Origin: Methanobacterium sp.
Lineage (GTDB): Archaea; Methanobacteriota; Methanobacteria; Methanobacteriales; Methanobacteriaceae
NCBI GenBank assembly: GCA_039666455.1
Contig: JAVSLW010000024.1
Location: 1-64,000, forward strand
Reading direction: 5' to 3'
DNA length: 64,000 bases
Part shown: positions 1-10,199 of the stretch, in pieces
How positions within the stretch are numbered: the first letter of the stretch is position 1
Layout: each line of letters starts with the position of its first letter
Translations under genes and position numbers: made by a program
Notes under the pieces: model-generated
Seen by the model: the letters and a program-made list of their open reading frames with translations, nothing else
What the model was told of the DNA's origin: nothing
The model's database searches: none

Positions 1-1
1 T

Positions 2-142
2 GAAGAAGACATTATAAACACATACAGGAATAATGCAAACTGCTATATCCAAAAACCTGTTGATTTAGACCACTTTATAAGCGTGATACAATCCATCCAG
101 GATTTCTGGCTCAACAAAGTAAAATCACCCAGCCAAATATGA
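2..142 (+). CDS. Response regulator receiver protein, C-terminal end (partial)
   Basis: Only the last 46 codons are inside the window; the frame is open from the left edge to TGA at 140-142. The peptide (YRNNANCYIQKPVDLDHF, then a QDFWL tail) closely matches the end of the complete response regulator at 7577-8020 (YRNHANCFITKPIDFKRF and EDFWI). It therefore holds the switch-lysine KP motif and last helix of a CheY-like Rcp1-type receiver with no output domain. It is probably a paralogue acting in phosphotransfer from a PAS histidine kinase such as the one at 59779. The N-terminal half is outside the window. Confidence 0.85.
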   Translation, partial: EEDIINTYRNNANCYIQKPVDLDHFISVIQSIQDFWLNKVKSPSQI

Positions 143-227
143 GCTTTAAATCTAAACTAATCTGGCCCTATTCTAAATTAAGAACTTTTTCAATTCTTCT
201 ATAAAATTTATCATATCTCCTTAAATA

Positions 228-1355
228 CTAATAAGGATCCCATTCCTTTACTTTGCTGTATTTTGGAAAATCACCGTATTCGTACTTCTCAAACATCTGG
301 CCCCATTCTGTCTTTTTATATTCATCTATTTTCTTTTTTCCAATTACAGGATACCATAATCTGTCATGGTAGAATTCTGAGGCAAAAATAAATGTTTTAA
401 AGATTGGTGAATTGAAAAGAAGTGCATGCAGTCTTTTCATGCCCATTGTTTTCTTTCTTAAGCGCTGATCCCACCTGATAACAGGGCTTTTTATGGTCTG
501 AAATCCGAAATTCATCTTCTTAAGTTCCCCCTCATCTATTCCAACTATTTCTATCTGGTCAACGTCACCCATTCCAAGCCCTTTATCATGAGCCATTTTA
601 ATGTAATCTATTTTCAGGGGATCGAAACCCATGATTTTTGCTGCAAGTGCATCGATAGCTACCTGATCTTCACTTCCTAAAATTATGTTTCCGTAAAATG
701 GTTCCATGGTCCTTGGCCCTGCTCCATTTCCACAGACGCATCCGTCCATAACTGAAAATATTCCTTTGTGAATTTCTTTTTGAATTATCAGTAAATCAAC
801 AAGGACTTCATGTATTTTTTTGTGGGCATGGTGTCTGTACTTGGGGATTAAACCACCGAAGGCATTTTTCATAGCTCCTGTGGTCGTGGTGTGGCCGTGG
901 GTTTTTACTGTGGGAAAATGAATCACATTGGAGTTGTAAAACATTTCTGGAACATAAACTTCCCCAAAAATTTCGTTCATGGCAAGCATTTCAGATTCAG
1001 GCCTGTAAGAAACCCATTCTACATCTGTTAATGGTTCAAAATCTATTCTGTACTGATTTAAAAGGGGGAGCCATTTATTATAGTATGCTCCTTTCCATGG
1101 ATGAGTTACCACGGTTTGATTCTCAACAGCCACAACATCATGATATCCATCTCTCTTTAAAGTATTTAAAACGCCTTCAAGCTGCCACGGGGGCGTGGAA
1201 CAGGCAGGATAATAAAGTGTCCATGAAAGATTGAGTTTTAAAATGGTTTTATTCTCTTTTGATAATGATTTTGTGTAATCTGATAGATTCATAATGTGCT
1301 TATAATCTTCAACAACAGTTTCTGGTGAAGTTTTCATAACTGCAACCTTAGACAT
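228..1355 (-). CDS. DUF362 domain-containing protein
   Basis: 375 aa, starting at ATG behind a clear GAGGTG ribosome site. The sequence fits the DUF362 family, whose members are often annotated as iron-sulfur or uncharacterised proteins. Visible family features are the KLNLSW segment near residue 42, FPTVKTHGHTTTTGAMKN around residues 147-164 and MDGCVCGNGAGPR around residue 205. No ferredoxin-type CxxCxxC cluster is seen, so this is the short form without the appended 4Fe-4S domain. It follows the flippase-like gene by 15 nt and probably ends the minus-strand operon running from about 5.5 kb. Its function is not known. Confidence 0.8.
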   Translation of the reverse strand: MSKVAVMKTSPETVVEDYKHIMNLSDYTKSLSKENKTILKLNLSWTLYYPACSTPPWQLEGVLNTLKRDGYHDVVAVENQTVVTHPWKGAYYNKWLPLLNQYRIDFEPLTDVEWVSYRPESEMLAMNEIFGEVYVPEMFYNSNVIHFPTVKTHGHTTTTGAMKNAFGGLIPKYRHHAHKKIHEVLVDLLIIQKEIHKGIFSVMDGCVCGNGAGPRTMEPFYGNIILGSEDQVAIDALAAKIMGFDPLKIDYIKMAHDKGLGMGDVDQIEIVGIDEGELKKMNFGFQTIKSPVIRWDQRLRKKTMGMKRLHALLFNSPIFKTFIFASEFYHDRLWYPVIGKKKIDEYKKTEWGQMFEKYEYGDFPKYSKVKEWDPY

Positions 1356-1370
1356 TGTTTCACCTCTCTT

Positions 1371-2303
1371 TTATTTTGTAGTTCCTTTAATAATTCTTTT
1401 TTTAAAGATGAAATATACAAGGAATCCTAAAATCGTCCCATACCAGAGTGTTCCAGATCTTATTATCAATGCCACACCCACAGATGTTGCAGCTCCTATC
1501 CCAAAATATTGCAGTAATCCAGAAAATGTTACTTCTGCAACTCCAATACCTCCCGGGATCATGCTCACTGCCCCTGCTAACGATGCAAAGCTGAATACAA
1601 ATGTGGACATTAAAACACTTATGGATTCTCCAAATCCAATAATTATAAAATATAAGGCTAAACATTCAAAAAACCATGCAAACGCACTTAAAAATGACAT
1701 GGTGAATATATTTTCAGGGCCCATCAATTTTTCAAAAGTTAAATGCATTCTTTTAATGTCTTTAGAATATTTACTTGCTCTTACCTCAAGGATACTTATA
1801 ATTTTACCGGAAATCTTTTTTGACTTTATGGAGGCAAAAAATCCGGTAAATAAAAGTATCAAAATGATCAGGATATAGGATCCTTCTTTATAATACAGAA
1901 TTCCAAGTGTTGAGAGTATAATCAGGCCAGTTAAATCTGTAAGCCTATCTACAATTACAACCGGGACAGTTTTACTTAAACTCTCCCCATTCATGTCTTT
2001 TATGAGCCATCCTTTCCATATTTCCCCCACTTTTGCAGGAGTTATGATCATTCCAAGACCACTTAAAAACACGAATAGATTATCTTTCAAATTTAGATGG
2101 ATATCTACACTTTTAAGGAAATAGTTCCACTTCAAAAACCGGATAAAATAGGCTGTTGTAGTTAAAATTATCATTACAATAAAAAATATCCAGTTAAAGT
2201 GCTGGATAGCAGATAATAGATTATCCAAATCTGCGTATACTGCCATTATTAAATAAACAGCCACTGCAAAAAGAATAATCAGCCAGAATTTATTTTTTAT
2301 CAA
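1371..2303 (-). CDS. Flippase-like / lysylphosphatidylglycerol synthase TM-domain family protein
   Basis: 310 aa integral membrane protein with about eight hydrophobic segments, belonging to the UPF0104/AglD-like family. The conserved block is KVGEIWKGWLIKDMNGES near residues 92-109, and SMIPGGIGVAEVTFSGLL lies near residues 246-263. The start is TTG at 2301-2303, preceded by GTGG at suitable spacing; no ATG exists nearby in frame. Archaeal relatives include AglD of Haloferax, which acts in lipid-linked sugar transfer. Here it sits between a PHP protein and DUF362, downstream of a GT39-like enzyme and a UbiA enzyme, which points to polyprenyl-phosphate sugar or cell-envelope work. The exact substrate is unknown. 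Confidence 0.75.
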   Translation of the reverse strand: MIKNKFWLIILFAVAVYLIMAVYADLDNLLSAIQHFNWIFFIVMIILTTTAYFIRFLKWNYFLKSVDIHLNLKDNLFVFLSGLGMIITPAKVGEIWKGWLIKDMNGESLSKTVPVVIVDRLTDLTGLIILSTLGILYYKEGSYILIILILLFTGFFASIKSKKISGKIISILEVRASKYSKDIKRMHLTFEKLMGPENIFTMSFLSAFAWFFECLALYFIIIGFGESISVLMSTFVFSFASLAGAVSMIPGGIGVAEVTFSGLLQYFGIGAATSVGVALIIRSGTLWYGTILGFLVYFIFKKRIIKGTTK

Positions 2304-2323
2304 TCTTTTCCACCGTAGTTAAA

Positions 2324-2959
2324 TTAAAAATATTTTCTACTCATTTTTACAATCTTTGTTAATACATGGTTTAAAGGGGTTGATCTTTTTCCAAACACCT
2401 TTAAATTGTTCTTTAAAATTGATTTTCTAACATCTTCAGTCTCTGTAATTATTCCTGCATTCCCAATTTCATTTGCAAAATGAGCGTCACTCCCTCCTGT
2501 AATTCCTAAATGATTAATTTTTGCAAATTCACAAGCTTTTTGATTGTATTTATCATGAACACACCGGGAATTGAATACTTCTATACTATTTATGTTACCA
2601 GTGTCTTTTTTTTCTATATGGAATGTGGATCTCCTCATTACATCAAAAGGATGGGGGACAACAACTATGCCTTCTTGAGATTTTATTTCATCTATAACTT
2701 CATGAAAATGATTTGATTTTATTTCTTCAGATAAATATAATCCTATTACCTCCCCTTTAGATGTGGATACTTCTGAACCGATTATAACCTTAAAATTTTC
2801 GTCTTCATATTTTTTTGTCTCTAAGCCCCCTTTAATGGTGTCGTGATCTGTAACTGCAATTCCAGAAAGGCCTCTTTTTTGTGCAATTTTAACTATTTTT
2901 TCTGGACTTAGAAATCCATCAGATGAATATTTTGAGTGTACATGAAGGTCGTATTTCAT
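2324..2959 (-). CDS. PHP domain phosphoesterase
   Basis: 211 aa. The N-terminal DLHVHSKYSSDG motif (residues 4-15) and VTDHDTIKGG are the first metal-binding motifs of the PHP superfamily. VVPHPFD, and GGSDAHFANEIG towards the C-terminus, supply further His/Asp ligands. It is a stand-alone PHP protein without polymerase or histidinol-phosphatase extensions, so a metal-dependent phosphoesterase of unknown substrate is the safest call. It lies 20 nt upstream of the flippase-like gene and 10 nt downstream of the GT39-like gene, so co-transcription is likely. Confidence 0.8.
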   Translation of the reverse strand: MKYDLHVHSKYSSDGFLSPEKIVKIAQKRGLSGIAVTDHDTIKGGLETKKYEDENFKVIIGSEVSTSKGEVIGLYLSEEIKSNHFHEVIDEIKSQEGIVVVPHPFDVMRRSTFHIEKKDTGNINSIEVFNSRCVHDKYNQKACEFAKINHLGITGGSDAHFANEIGNAGIITETEDVRKSILKNNLKVFGKRSTPLNHVLTKIVKMSRKYF

Positions 2960-2969
2960 GATTAAACCC

Positions 2970-4664
2970 CTAAAATTGTTTGGGCCCCTGGAAAATTAAT
3001 TCATTATTCTTTATCTTATTAGTTTTTATGTCTGAATAGTATATCTTCTTACCATCAGATAGATTAATAGTTTTTACATTTATCTGGGAGGTAATTTGTG
3101 GGAAATAGATTGATTTATCGCTTATTATCCATATAATTTTTTCAGTTGAATTATCCAGTGGAATTTTAAATGTATTAGAATCTGCCCATTTACTGGTATG
3201 ATTTTTACCATACCATGGAGATGTTATAAAGTTTTCAGCCTCTATTAAGTAATAAATTCTGTAATCTGGCAGATAATACATGGCTTTACGCCAGTTAAAA
3301 CCTTCATTTCCCCTGTTTATTTCCCCCATAATGATAAGAGTATTGTTGGAACTGGTTCCTGGAACTTTGGATATAGCATCAAGATAAGCATGGGTACTGT
3401 GGTCGTTTGAATTTATTTTTCCACTACCATACATGAATGAAGTATCAATTCCCCATATTATCCTTTCATAAGGATTCAAACTGCTGATTGGGGTTTCCCA
3501 TAGCCTTTCTTCATCTATGTTATATGGAAACAAGAAAAATACAGAGTTAAATATTATAGTAGCTGTAAGAACTATGCGGATCCATTTTTTAAGAGAAAAT
3601 ACCGGGTATTTTATATTTAAACATCTGCAAAGCTCATTTGCAAAATACGCTAAAATAATAGTTAAAATAGGAACGAATACAAGAATATAACCGGGCTTGG
3701 CTATGTGAATCAGCACATAAACAAGGGACGCAGGCAATATCCATAAAGTAACAAATATTACTTTTGGATTTTTGATATTAAGCCTAAATAAGTGTATTGG
3801 ACCAGTACCACGATATTTATTGAATAATGCTAAAATAAACAATCCTGTAAAGGTTAAACCAATTCCTGTCCATGCAAAAAATGCCCCAATAGCTGAAAGC
3901 CTATTAATAAGGGTTGATCCAAAGAGGAGGGACGATCTGGGGAAACACATTTTGTATAATGTGGCTGATGCCTGGGAATACTGTTCATAACCCCCTGAAA
4001 ATAGAATTGTAGGAATAAACCAGACTAAAACAGAAGGTATAAGCACTAATAATGCCTTTATAAATCTTACAGGCTCTCTATTATTGTAAAAAAGACAGAA
4101 TAACCATAAAGGAAACATAAATACTACTATATCCTGCCTGAACCCTCCTGCAAGGCCCAAAGCTAATACTGAAGGATAAAAATACTTTTCTTTTCCTTTA
4201 AACACACTATAAGATAAAAATGCGATTAGAGAAGCAAAAAATGCTTCACTTGGATAAATCGTGGCTATTTCTCCATAATACCAGAACAGGGGGTTAAAAA
4301 CAAGTAATAGGGAAGATATTATAGCAATCTGCCTTGAAAACATTTCCTTAGCGAGGAAATAAATTAATACGAGAGTTAGAATACTAAACAGGATACTGAT
4401 AAATATCATGGTAGTGTTAGGGTCGTTAAAAATTGTGTTAAGCCATTTTCCAAGTCCTACATAAAATATATATCCTGGAGGGTGGGGTTGATGGTTTAAA
4501 ATATTAAAATTTTCAAATCCTAAGGCGTAATTTACAGAATCCCACTCATAAAGATACTTACTAACGAATGGAATCCTTGTAATCACTATTAAAATGCTTA
4601 AAAACACTGTAATAAGTATATCTCTATTTCGTGAACTTAAGTTTAGATAAAATTTATTTAGCAC
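2970..4664 (-). CDS. Membrane glycosyltransferase, GT39/ArnT-like (GT-C fold)
   Basis: 564 aa. About eleven hydrophobic segments in the first ~380 residues are followed by a ~180-residue C-terminal soluble domain, as in dolichyl- or polyprenyl-phosphate-sugar mannosyltransferases. The first loop carries EWDSVNYALG with HQPHPPGYIFYVGLGK, the acidic and HPP-type motif expected of GT-C enzymes. The start is GTG at 4662-4664 behind GGAG, and the gap to the UbiA stop is 1 nt, indicating tight coupling. The UbiA partner probably makes the lipid-phosphate sugar donor, so protein or lipid glycosylation at the outer membrane face is likely. Acceptor and sugar cannot be told from sequence. Confidence 0.75.
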   Translation of the reverse strand: MLNKFYLNLSSRNRDILITVFLSILIVITRIPFVSKYLYEWDSVNYALGFENFNILNHQPHPPGYIFYVGLGKWLNTIFNDPNTTMIFISILFSILTLVLIYFLAKEMFSRQIAIISSLLLVFNPLFWYYGEIATIYPSEAFFASLIAFLSYSVFKGKEKYFYPSVLALGLAGGFRQDIVVFMFPLWLFCLFYNNREPVRFIKALLVLIPSVLVWFIPTILFSGGYEQYSQASATLYKMCFPRSSLLFGSTLINRLSAIGAFFAWTGIGLTFTGLFILALFNKYRGTGPIHLFRLNIKNPKVIFVTLWILPASLVYVLIHIAKPGYILVFVPILTIILAYFANELCRCLNIKYPVFSLKKWIRIVLTATIIFNSVFFLFPYNIDEERLWETPISSLNPYERIIWGIDTSFMYGSGKINSNDHSTHAYLDAISKVPGTSSNNTLIIMGEINRGNEGFNWRKAMYYLPDYRIYYLIEAENFITSPWYGKNHTSKWADSNTFKIPLDNSTEKIIWIISDKSIYFPQITSQINVKTINLSDGKKIYYSDIKTNKIKNNELIFQGPKQF

Positions 4665-4665
4665 T

Positions 4666-5544
4666 CTAAAATACTCCTAAAAACCGAAATACATAATTTC
4701 CATATAGCACAGATATGACCAGTAACACCCATAGAACCACGCTCATTAACATTCCTTTATCTTTAAATAGCATTTCAGGTTCTCCTCCAAAGTTTTCAGT
4801 ATGAACAAGATATATATATCTAAAAATACCGTAAAATACAAATGGAATAGTAAGCATGATGAATATTTTACCGGTAAAGAATGTATAGAGGGAATATGAC
4901 ATGATTAAAGCGCTGGTAGTAATATTTATCATCTGATCAAGCATTTCTGTAGAATAACTATCTAGAATTTTTCTATGATCTCCTGATTTTTCTCCAAGTA
5001 GTACTAATTCATGTCTCCGCTTTCCAATCCCTAAAAACAATGCTAAGAGGAATGCACAGATTATAAGCCATGGAGAAATAAGTACACCCACTGCTAAACA
5101 TCCAGCAACAGCCCTTATAACAAACCCTGTTGATATTATCATTATATCCACAATAATAACGTGTTTTAAAAATACTGAGTAAATCAATATCAAAAGGAAA
5201 AATGTTATTGCTGCGCCTAAAAATAGTATATTGATTAAATAGGCAATGCCCATGACTATTATAATTATTGATAGTGAAAATGCCATTGCATGTGCAGGTT
5301 TTAACTTACCAGATGCAACAGGTCTTAAACGCTTTTTAGGATGATTTCTATCCTTTTCAATATCCAGAGTGTCATTAATTAAATAAACACTGCCTGAAAG
5401 TGCACAGAAAACTGCAAATGCAGCAACTGCATCGATCCAGAGATTAAAGTTTAAGAGATTTAATGAAAATACAATCCCGATAAAAATAACCAGATTTTTG
5501 TACCACTGTCTTGGACGCATTGAAACTATCAGTTCTTTTATCAT
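4666..5544 (-). CDS. UbiA-family prenyltransferase, decaprenyl-phosphate phosphoribosyltransferase-like
   Basis: About 292 aa with seven to nine membrane segments. SMRPRQWYKN at the N-terminus and the first Asp-rich motif NDTLDIEKDRNHPKKR (near residue 60) are typical of the UbiA subgroup that includes decaprenyl-phosphate 5-phosphoribosyltransferase (Rv3806c type). ATG at 5542-5544 is preferred because GAGTG lies at proper spacing. An in-frame GTG at 5551-5553 would add three residues. Known subgroup members join phosphoribosyl diphosphate to a polyprenyl phosphate, giving a lipid-linked pentose. That is consistent with the GT39-like gene immediately downstream. The substrate assignment is by family only. 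Confidence 0.75.
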   Translation of the reverse strand: MIKELIVSMRPRQWYKNLVIFIGIVFSLNLLNFNLWIDAVAAFAVFCALSGSVYLINDTLDIEKDRNHPKKRLRPVASGKLKPAHAMAFSLSIIIIVMGIAYLINILFLGAAITFFLLILIYSVFLKHVIIVDIMIISTGFVIRAVAGCLAVGVLISPWLIICAFLLALFLGIGKRRHELVLLGEKSGDHRKILDSYSTEMLDQMINITTSALIMSYSLYTFFTGKIFIMLTIPFVFYGIFRYIYLVHTENFGGEPEMLFKDKGMLMSVVLWVLLVISVLYGNYVFRFLGVF

Positions 5545-5712
5545 TTTATACACTCTAAATCAAGGGGATTGTAATTTAATTTAGGCATCAACTTTAAAAT
5601 GTATGTTCCTTCAATTTAATAAAATCAGTGCTTATTAAAAACGAGCGTATTTCACTGTATTTTATAAAATATTAAGATAAATTAAAAAAATAAAAGGGTA
5701 TATATTCTTTAG

Positions 5713-6729
5713 CTAAAGAACTCCCATGGCCTTATTTGTTTTTTCTATAGATTTTTGGGGATTATTTTCCATTTCAAGCATGGCCCTTATTGCGTCCACG
5801 TTTTCAGGAATAACATCTGATTCCTGGTGAATGGCCTGCATATAGTAGAGTTCTCCATGGGCAATATTCACGGATTCTTCCCAAACACCAGTTTCGAATA
5901 AATCATTTCTGGATCGGCCTAATTCTTTAGCATACTCCATAAATTCGGCTGTTGACCCCAGACCTTCACTTGCTTTAAGTAAAAGAACCCTTGGAGTTTT
6001 ATTTAAGGTATCTTTTATATCATCAACACTGACCTGGGATTCAAGTTCCACCATCAAATTGTGCTGGTGCATTAATGTTGTAGGCACCAGGAGAGCCATT
6101 GTGGTAATGTCCAGACCATACATTACTGTTTGAAGGTCAGGACCGTGGTGTGAAGGCACGGTTGGAGGATTAGGGACTATAGCATTGATTGGACCTTTTT
6201 TAACCTGCCCGGGATCAGCACCCCTTCTAACCATCACTGCCCTTACCTTTTTAATTCCGCAGAGGTCATCAACTGGTTTCAAGGTTCTGCAGAGTCCGGT
6301 GGTGTTACATGATACTACTCTTGCATAATCTTTCCCGTAAGCGTCTTCATAATTTGAAAATGAGTTAAATGAAAGCCCTATATTATCGTGTTTTTCTCCA
6401 CCTTGAAATACGGCTTTTAAACCTATTTTTTCGTAAATATTTTCCTTATTTTTAGCGCCAATACCTTCTGGAGTACAATCTACAACTATGTCCAGTTTTT
6501 CGAAGAGTTCTTCAGCAGTTCCAGTTACTTTAATACCTGCATCTTCAAAAGAGCTTTCCCTTTCAGGAGCACTTATGTAAAGGTCATAACCTTTATCTAC
6601 AGCTATTCGGGATTCAAAATCAGGGCTTCTTTTGGTAATTCCTACAATTTTCATGTCATCCTGTGCAGAAACAGCATCTGCTACTCTTTTACCTATTGTT
6701 CCATATCCATTTATCCCCACGGATTTCAT
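5713..6729 (-). CDS. gap: Glyceraldehyde-3-phosphate dehydrogenase, archaeal type II
   Basis: 338 aa, the normal length of archaeal phosphorylating GAPDH. The Rossmann motif GINGYGTIGKRVADA starts at residue 5, and the catalytic cysteine is in SCNTTGLCR (Cys141). RRGADPGQVKKGPINAIVPNP is the archaeal substrate-phosphate region. It interconverts glyceraldehyde 3-phosphate and 1,3-bisphosphoglycerate with NAD(P) in the cytoplasm, acting mainly in gluconeogenesis in methanogens. The start is ATG behind GGAG. It appears monocistronic, with about 150 nt on each side. Confidence 0.95.
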   Translation of the reverse strand: MKSVGINGYGTIGKRVADAVSAQDDMKIVGITKRSPDFESRIAVDKGYDLYISAPERESSFEDAGIKVTGTAEELFEKLDIVVDCTPEGIGAKNKENIYEKIGLKAVFQGGEKHDNIGLSFNSFSNYEDAYGKDYARVVSCNTTGLCRTLKPVDDLCGIKKVRAVMVRRGADPGQVKKGPINAIVPNPPTVPSHHGPDLQTVMYGLDITTMALLVPTTLMHQHNLMVELESQVSVDDIKDTLNKTPRVLLLKASEGLGSTAEFMEYAKELGRSRNDLFETGVWEESVNIAHGELYYMQAIHQESDVIPENVDAIRAMLEMENNPQKSIEKTNKAMGVL

Positions 6730-6878
6730 AAGATCAACTCCTTCAAATTTTTAATTTAAATTTACGATAGAATCTTATGTTTAATTTAAGATAAAATTAT
6801 TCCTGTAAATAAAATTTTTACGTGATTACCTAATATTTAAAAGACGGGATAATCACAGTAGTTGCTAAAAAAGAGGAT

Positions 6879-7415
6879 TTATGAACAGATATTCTTATCT
6901 GCAAGTTCTGCAATGATACCTTCAAGATATATCCTTGCAGATATCTCAAATAAGGCTCCAAAAGGTGTTAAAGGCTCATATTCACCAGCTACTCTTCTTT
7001 CTATGTAGTTTTTGGTTTTTGCTTTTATTCTACCTGGAATTTCAATTGCAACATCAGATATTTGGTTTAGAGGTGAACCAGTAAAAGAAGTTAATGATAT
7101 AATTTTTGCACCTTTTTGCACTGCTTTTTTTGTAATGGTTAATGTTGGTTCAGTTTCCCCAGATCCAGATATTGCTATTAGAACGCTTCCTTCATCAATT
7201 TCAGGAACAATGGTCTCACTGACCACGTATACATCCCTGCGGATTCCGCTAAGTCTTGAGGCAAAAGCTTTTCCAACAAGTTCTGATTCTCCAAAACCAC
7301 ATATAAAAACTTTTGTAGCTTCACACAAATAATTTTCCATGAGTTTTGTAGCGTTATCATCAATTTCCATGGATTTAATGTGAGATGTTATCTCTTCAAG
7401 CACGAGCCTTAACAT
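6879..7415 (-). CDS. hxlB: 6-phospho-3-hexuloisomerase (SIS domain)
   Basis: 178 aa single SIS domain. FICGFGESELVGKAFASRL (near residue 37) and LIAISGSGETEPT (near residue 79) form the sugar-phosphate site, and the C-terminal LTPFGALFEISARIYLEG is typical of PHI. It isomerises D-arabino-3-hexulose 6-phosphate and fructose 6-phosphate. In methanogens lacking the oxidative pentose phosphate pathway, this reverse ribulose-monophosphate route makes ribulose 5-phosphate. The partner hexulose-phosphate synthase is not in the window. The start is ATG with GGTG upstream. Confidence 0.88.
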   Translation of the reverse strand: MLRLVLEEITSHIKSMEIDDNATKLMENYLCEATKVFICGFGESELVGKAFASRLSGIRRDVYVVSETIVPEIDEGSVLIAISGSGETEPTLTITKKAVQKGAKIISLTSFTGSPLNQISDVAIEIPGRIKAKTKNYIERRVAGEYEPLTPFGALFEISARIYLEGIIAELADKNICS

Positions 7416-7576
7416 AAAAACACCAGTTCATTTATAATTAGTATATTCTGATATTATAAAATACTTTGGTTTAAAAACAGGAAGTGGGGTTTATCATGTT
7501 TTTTAGATAAGTAATTATAAATAGTAATGTTTATGGAAATCGGGTGTAAAATCAGCAATCATTTTTTTCTATATAT

Positions 7577-8020
7577 TCATCTGGAAGGAGGTAATTTAAC
7601 CATACCAATCCAGAAATCCTCAATAGTATGTATAACTTCCATAAACCGCTTGAAATCTATTGGTTTTGTGATAAAACAGTTAGCATGATTCCTGTAACTA
7701 TTTAAAATGTCTTCTTCACTCTTTGACGTGGTTAAAATAACAACAGGGATGTACATAAAGCGTTTGTCTTGTTTAATTTCTTTAAGCACTTCACGTCCAT
7801 CCTTACGGGGCAGATTTAAGTCCAGTAAGATTAAATTGGGTGTTGGAGAATCATGATATTCTCCTTCTTTATTTAGAAATTCCATTGCTTTTATGCCATC
7901 TGTAACTACATTTAAATTGTTTTTTATTTTAAAATCCTTTAAAACTTCCATAATCAGGCGTATATCTGCAGGATTATCTTCAACAAGCAGTATTTCCACA
8001 GGAATATATTTTTTATTCAT
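7577..8020 (-). CDS. Response regulator, Rcp1-type stand-alone receiver
   Basis: 147 aa CheY-like receiver with no output domain. The acidic pair is LLVEDNPAD (residues 11-19), the phospho-acceptor is in NLILLDLNLPRKDGRE, the threonine in VVILTTSKSEED and the switch lysine in ITKPIDF. The C-terminal FWIGMVKLPPSR tail matches the family found beside phytochrome-like kinases. It closely resembles the partial gene at 2-142. No kinase is adjacent. The PAS kinase at 59779 is a candidate partner only because it is in the same window. Start ATG behind GAGG. Confidence 0.88.
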   Translation of the reverse strand: MNKKYIPVEILLVEDNPADIRLIMEVLKDFKIKNNLNVVTDGIKAMEFLNKEGEYHDSPTPNLILLDLNLPRKDGREVLKEIKQDKRFMYIPVVILTTSKSEEDILNSYRNHANCFITKPIDFKRFMEVIHTIEDFWIGMVKLPPSR

Positions 8021-8089
8021 TCAATTCCTCAGCTATCTTGATTTTTTGTGCTTATTTTTAAAATAAAGATGATGGTATTAAAGTTAAAA

Positions 8090-9019
8090 TTAACATTTAC
8101 CTGTAAAAAATGGTTCTCTATCTCTAACAGCCTTTAAAAACAATTTTTTAAGCTCATCATCACAATAACCTTTATGCATTGGCCCCAGGAGGTCAACTAA
8201 ATTATCATTTCTAAGTAAACATGGTTTAATTTTCCCTTCAGGAGTTATTCTAATTCTGGTGCAGTTTTTACAAAATTGAGTGTTGTCCATGGGTTTAACA
8301 ACTTCAATTTCCCCACCTTCTACAAAGTACTTTTTCCGGTCCTGCATAAAATGCCTTGTTTTAACTTTATCTGCTATTTTAGTGAGCTTTTGTTCAACTT
8401 TATCCATATTAAAATGGTATTCATCATAAAAGCCATTATCTGGGCAATTATCTGTTTTTAAAAGCTCTATAAGCTGTAAAATTGCTTTATTTTCTTTGCA
8501 AAACTGGAACATGTCCCATATTTCATGATGGTTAATTCCCTTCATTACTACCATATTAACCTTAACTGGATAAAGCCCTGCCTTTGAAGCTTTTTTAATT
8601 CCTTCCTTTGCATTTTTAATATAATCTCTTTTAGTTATAAAGCGGTATGTTTCAGGATTTAGAGTATCAAAACTCACATTGACACGATTCAAACCAGCAG
8701 ATTTTAATTTATGGGCATATTTTCCAAGTAATGTGCCATTAGTAGTTAAAGCTACATCTTTAAATCCAATAGCTGTTATTTTCTCCACAATATCAATGAT
8801 GTCATCCCTAATTAATGGTTCTCCACCAGAAAGCCTTATTTTTTGAACTCCAGTATCTGCAGCCACTTTTGCAGCTCTGCATATCTCATCTGGAGTCATT
8901 TCATAGCTTCCTGGAATTATTCCGTCGTGATGGCAGTAGAAGCATCGAACATTGCAGCGATTGGTTATTGAGATTCTAAGAGAAATTATTGGTCTTTCAA
9001 ACTTATCTGACACTGTCAT
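8090..9019 (-). CDS. moaA: GTP 3',8-cyclase MoaA (molybdopterin biosynthesis)
   Basis: 309 aa radical SAM enzyme. CNVRCFYC (Cys22, 26, 29) binds the SAM cluster, LSGGEPL is the SAM-binding GGE motif, and FCKNCTRIRITPEGKIKPCL supplies the second 4Fe-4S cluster that binds GTP. It converts GTP to (8S)-3',8-cyclo-7,8-dihydroguanosine 5'-triphosphate, the first step of molybdopterin synthesis, needed here for Mo/W formylmethanofuran dehydrogenase and formate dehydrogenase. The C-terminus ends REPFFTGKC and lacks the usual double-glycine tail of many bacterial MoaA proteins, which is common in archaeal forms. It stands alone; moeA lies at 13960. Confidence 0.93.
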   Translation of the reverse strand: MTVSDKFERPIISLRISITNRCNVRCFYCHHDGIIPGSYEMTPDEICRAAKVAADTGVQKIRLSGGEPLIRDDIIDIVEKITAIGFKDVALTTNGTLLGKYAHKLKSAGLNRVNVSFDTLNPETYRFITKRDYIKNAKEGIKKASKAGLYPVKVNMVVMKGINHHEIWDMFQFCKENKAILQLIELLKTDNCPDNGFYDEYHFNMDKVEQKLTKIADKVKTRHFMQDRKKYFVEGGEIEVVKPMDNTQFCKNCTRIRITPEGKIKPCLLRNDNLVDLLGPMHKGYCDDELKKLFLKAVRDREPFFTGKC

Positions 9020-9140
9020 CTGTGTTCTGTCCCCTTGATCGTGATTTTTTTTGATAGTTATAATTGATTAGGATTTAAGGGATATATAACTTGTAGTTGG
9101 ATGAAATGAAAAAAATAAAATAGCTGGAAACTTAAAGTTT

Positions 9141-10188
<1,048 letters not shown>

Positions 10189-10199
<11 letters not shown>
